The position numbers were made by a program, and so were the translations under genes. DNA of 64,000 nt from Aerophototrophica crusticola. GTDB lineage: Bacteria > Pseudomonadota > Alphaproteobacteria > Azospirillales > Azospirillaceae. The stretch covers positions 1 through 64,000 of the forward strand of contig MOEB01000015.1 in the NCBI GenBank assembly GCA_001939945.1. Direction: 5' to 3'. The notes beneath the pieces were generated by a model. That model worked only from the letters and a program-made list of their open reading frames with translations. It searched no databases and was not told the DNA's origin. Each line of letters begins with the position of its first letter. Position 1 is the first letter of the stretch. Of the stretch, positions 63,340 through 64,000 are shown in pieces.

Positions 63340-64000
63340 TCATTCCCGCCATACCCAGCGCTGCTCCACCGCGTCCAGCGTACCTGTCCGCAGTCCCTCG
63401 CGGACATCGCGCATCAGCCGGTTCATGGTGTGGATGTTATGCAGGGAGACGAGCTGCATGGCCAGCAGCTCCTCCGCCTTCAGCAGGTGGTGCAGGTAGG
63501 CGCGGCTGAACTTCCGGCAGGCGTAGCAGCCGCAGGATGCGTCGATGGGCTCCGGGTCGGACTTGAAGCGGCCGTTGCGCAGGTTCAGCCGCTCCCCCTT
63601 CACCCCCGGCACCAGGGCCCAGCCGTGGCGGGCGATGCGGGTGGGGCTGACGCAGTCGAAGGTGTCGATGCCCAGCCGCACCCCGGCGAAGATGTCCACG
63701 ATGCCGCCGATGCCCAGCAGGTGGACCGGCCGCTCGGCATGGACATGGGCCATGGCCATGGCCACCACTTCCACCATCTGTTCCTTGTGGGCCCCCAGGG
63801 ACCCGCCCACGGCGGTGGCGAAGAAGGGCCGGTCCTTGGTGTACTCGGCACTTTCCTTGCGCAGGTCCGGGTACACGCCGCCTTGGACGATGCCGTACAT
63901 GGCTTGGGGCAGGCCGTTGGCCGACAGGCCGCCGCCGCGCTCGAACTCCGCCAAGGACCGGTCGCCCCAGCGGTGGGACATGCGCATGGAGCGGGCGGTG
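63340..64000 (-). CDS. tgt: tRNA-guanine transglycosylase, C-terminal part (runs off the right edge)
   Basis: The frame continues to the window end without a start, giving about 220 residues. QAMYGIVQGGVYPDLRKESAEY, VGGSLGAHKEQM, FDCVSPTRIARHG and the zinc-binding CGCYACRKFSRAYLHHL with a downstream His identify the Tgt family, which inserts queuine or preQ1 at tRNA position 34. The LGIGGIVDIFAGVRLGIDTFDC segment, in place of E. coli's GVGxPxDL, puts it in the alphaproteobacterial variant. The N-terminal catalytic Asp lies outside the window. Confidence 0.92.
   Translation of the reverse strand, partial: TARSMRMSHRWGDRSLAEFERGGGLSANGLPQAMYGIVQGGVYPDLRKESAEYTKDRPFFATAVGGSLGAHKEQMVEVVAMAMAHVHAERPVHLLGIGGIVDIFAGVRLGIDTFDCVSPTRIARHGWALVPGVKGERLNLRNGRFKSDPEPIDASCGCYACRKFSRAYLHHLLKAEELLAMQLVSLHNIHTMNRLMRDVREGLRTGTLDAVEQRWVWRE

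Overview
The window is very GC-rich, densely coded DNA with alphaproteobacterial gene content: hrcA-grpE, rph-rdgB-hemW, fxsA/Tim44, a NDUFS6-type zinc-finger protein, a Tgt-type enzyme and several REP-like repeats. A photoactive-yellow-protein/bacteriophytochrome hybrid kinase of the Ppr type, known from Rhodospirillum (Rhodocista) centenum, suggests the Rhodospirillales/Azospirillaceae. The species cannot be named from this sequence.

Left end (1-3440): part of a podovirus-like morphogenesis module on the minus strand (T7-type portal and small conserved proteins), divergent from a LexA/CI-like S24 repressor with repeated candidate operators. 3.5-10.5 kb: a repeat-built element without an intact gene, a TerB-like protein, an AEC transporter and an isolated 1466-residue membrane protein that is AT-richer than its surroundings and matches no system I can name. 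10.5-16.9 kb: a DinG-type helicase and an ABC ATPase/hydrolase/deacetylase operon.

16.9-23.8 kb: tryptophan 2,3-dioxygenase behind a HigBA toxin-antitoxin pair, then hemW-rdgB-rph, into which a GxxExxY gene with flanking CCGTGTCC-type repeats has inserted so that the present hemW start lies inside the element. Divergent hrcA-grpE follow. 23.8-33.6 kb: chemoreceptor, the ybbP-ybbA/tesA block with overlapping divergent start codons, a FIST protein, an aldo/keto reductase and thpR. 33.7-41.1 kb: a membrane-bound winged-helix regulator, an RND efflux pair, a proteasome-like protease and a gene-free stretch ending in a plus-strand terminator.

41.3-48 kb: CAP-domain protein, Lrp/AsnC regulator, kynB, a chemoreceptor and kynU. 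Together with kynA, the tryptophan-to-anthranilate route (kynA, kynB, kynU) is complete but split over three sites. 48-55 kb: penicillin-acylase-type hydrolase, a FitAB/VapBC pair and an emrAB-tetR efflux operon with a palindromic operator. 55-64 kb: L,D-transpeptidase, heme oxygenase and the PYP-bacteriophytochrome kinase (a dual-chromophore photoreceptor next to its bilin-making enzyme), then fxsA, Tim44, a diguanylate cyclase and a partial tgt.

Most intergenic space holds dispersed repeats: CCCCGC/GCGGGG pairs with a GGGCCCAC tail (four sites), GTAGGTCGGAT palindromes (two), an 80-bp-period direct repeat and CTCTCCCC repeats. No tRNA, rRNA or CRISPR array was seen.
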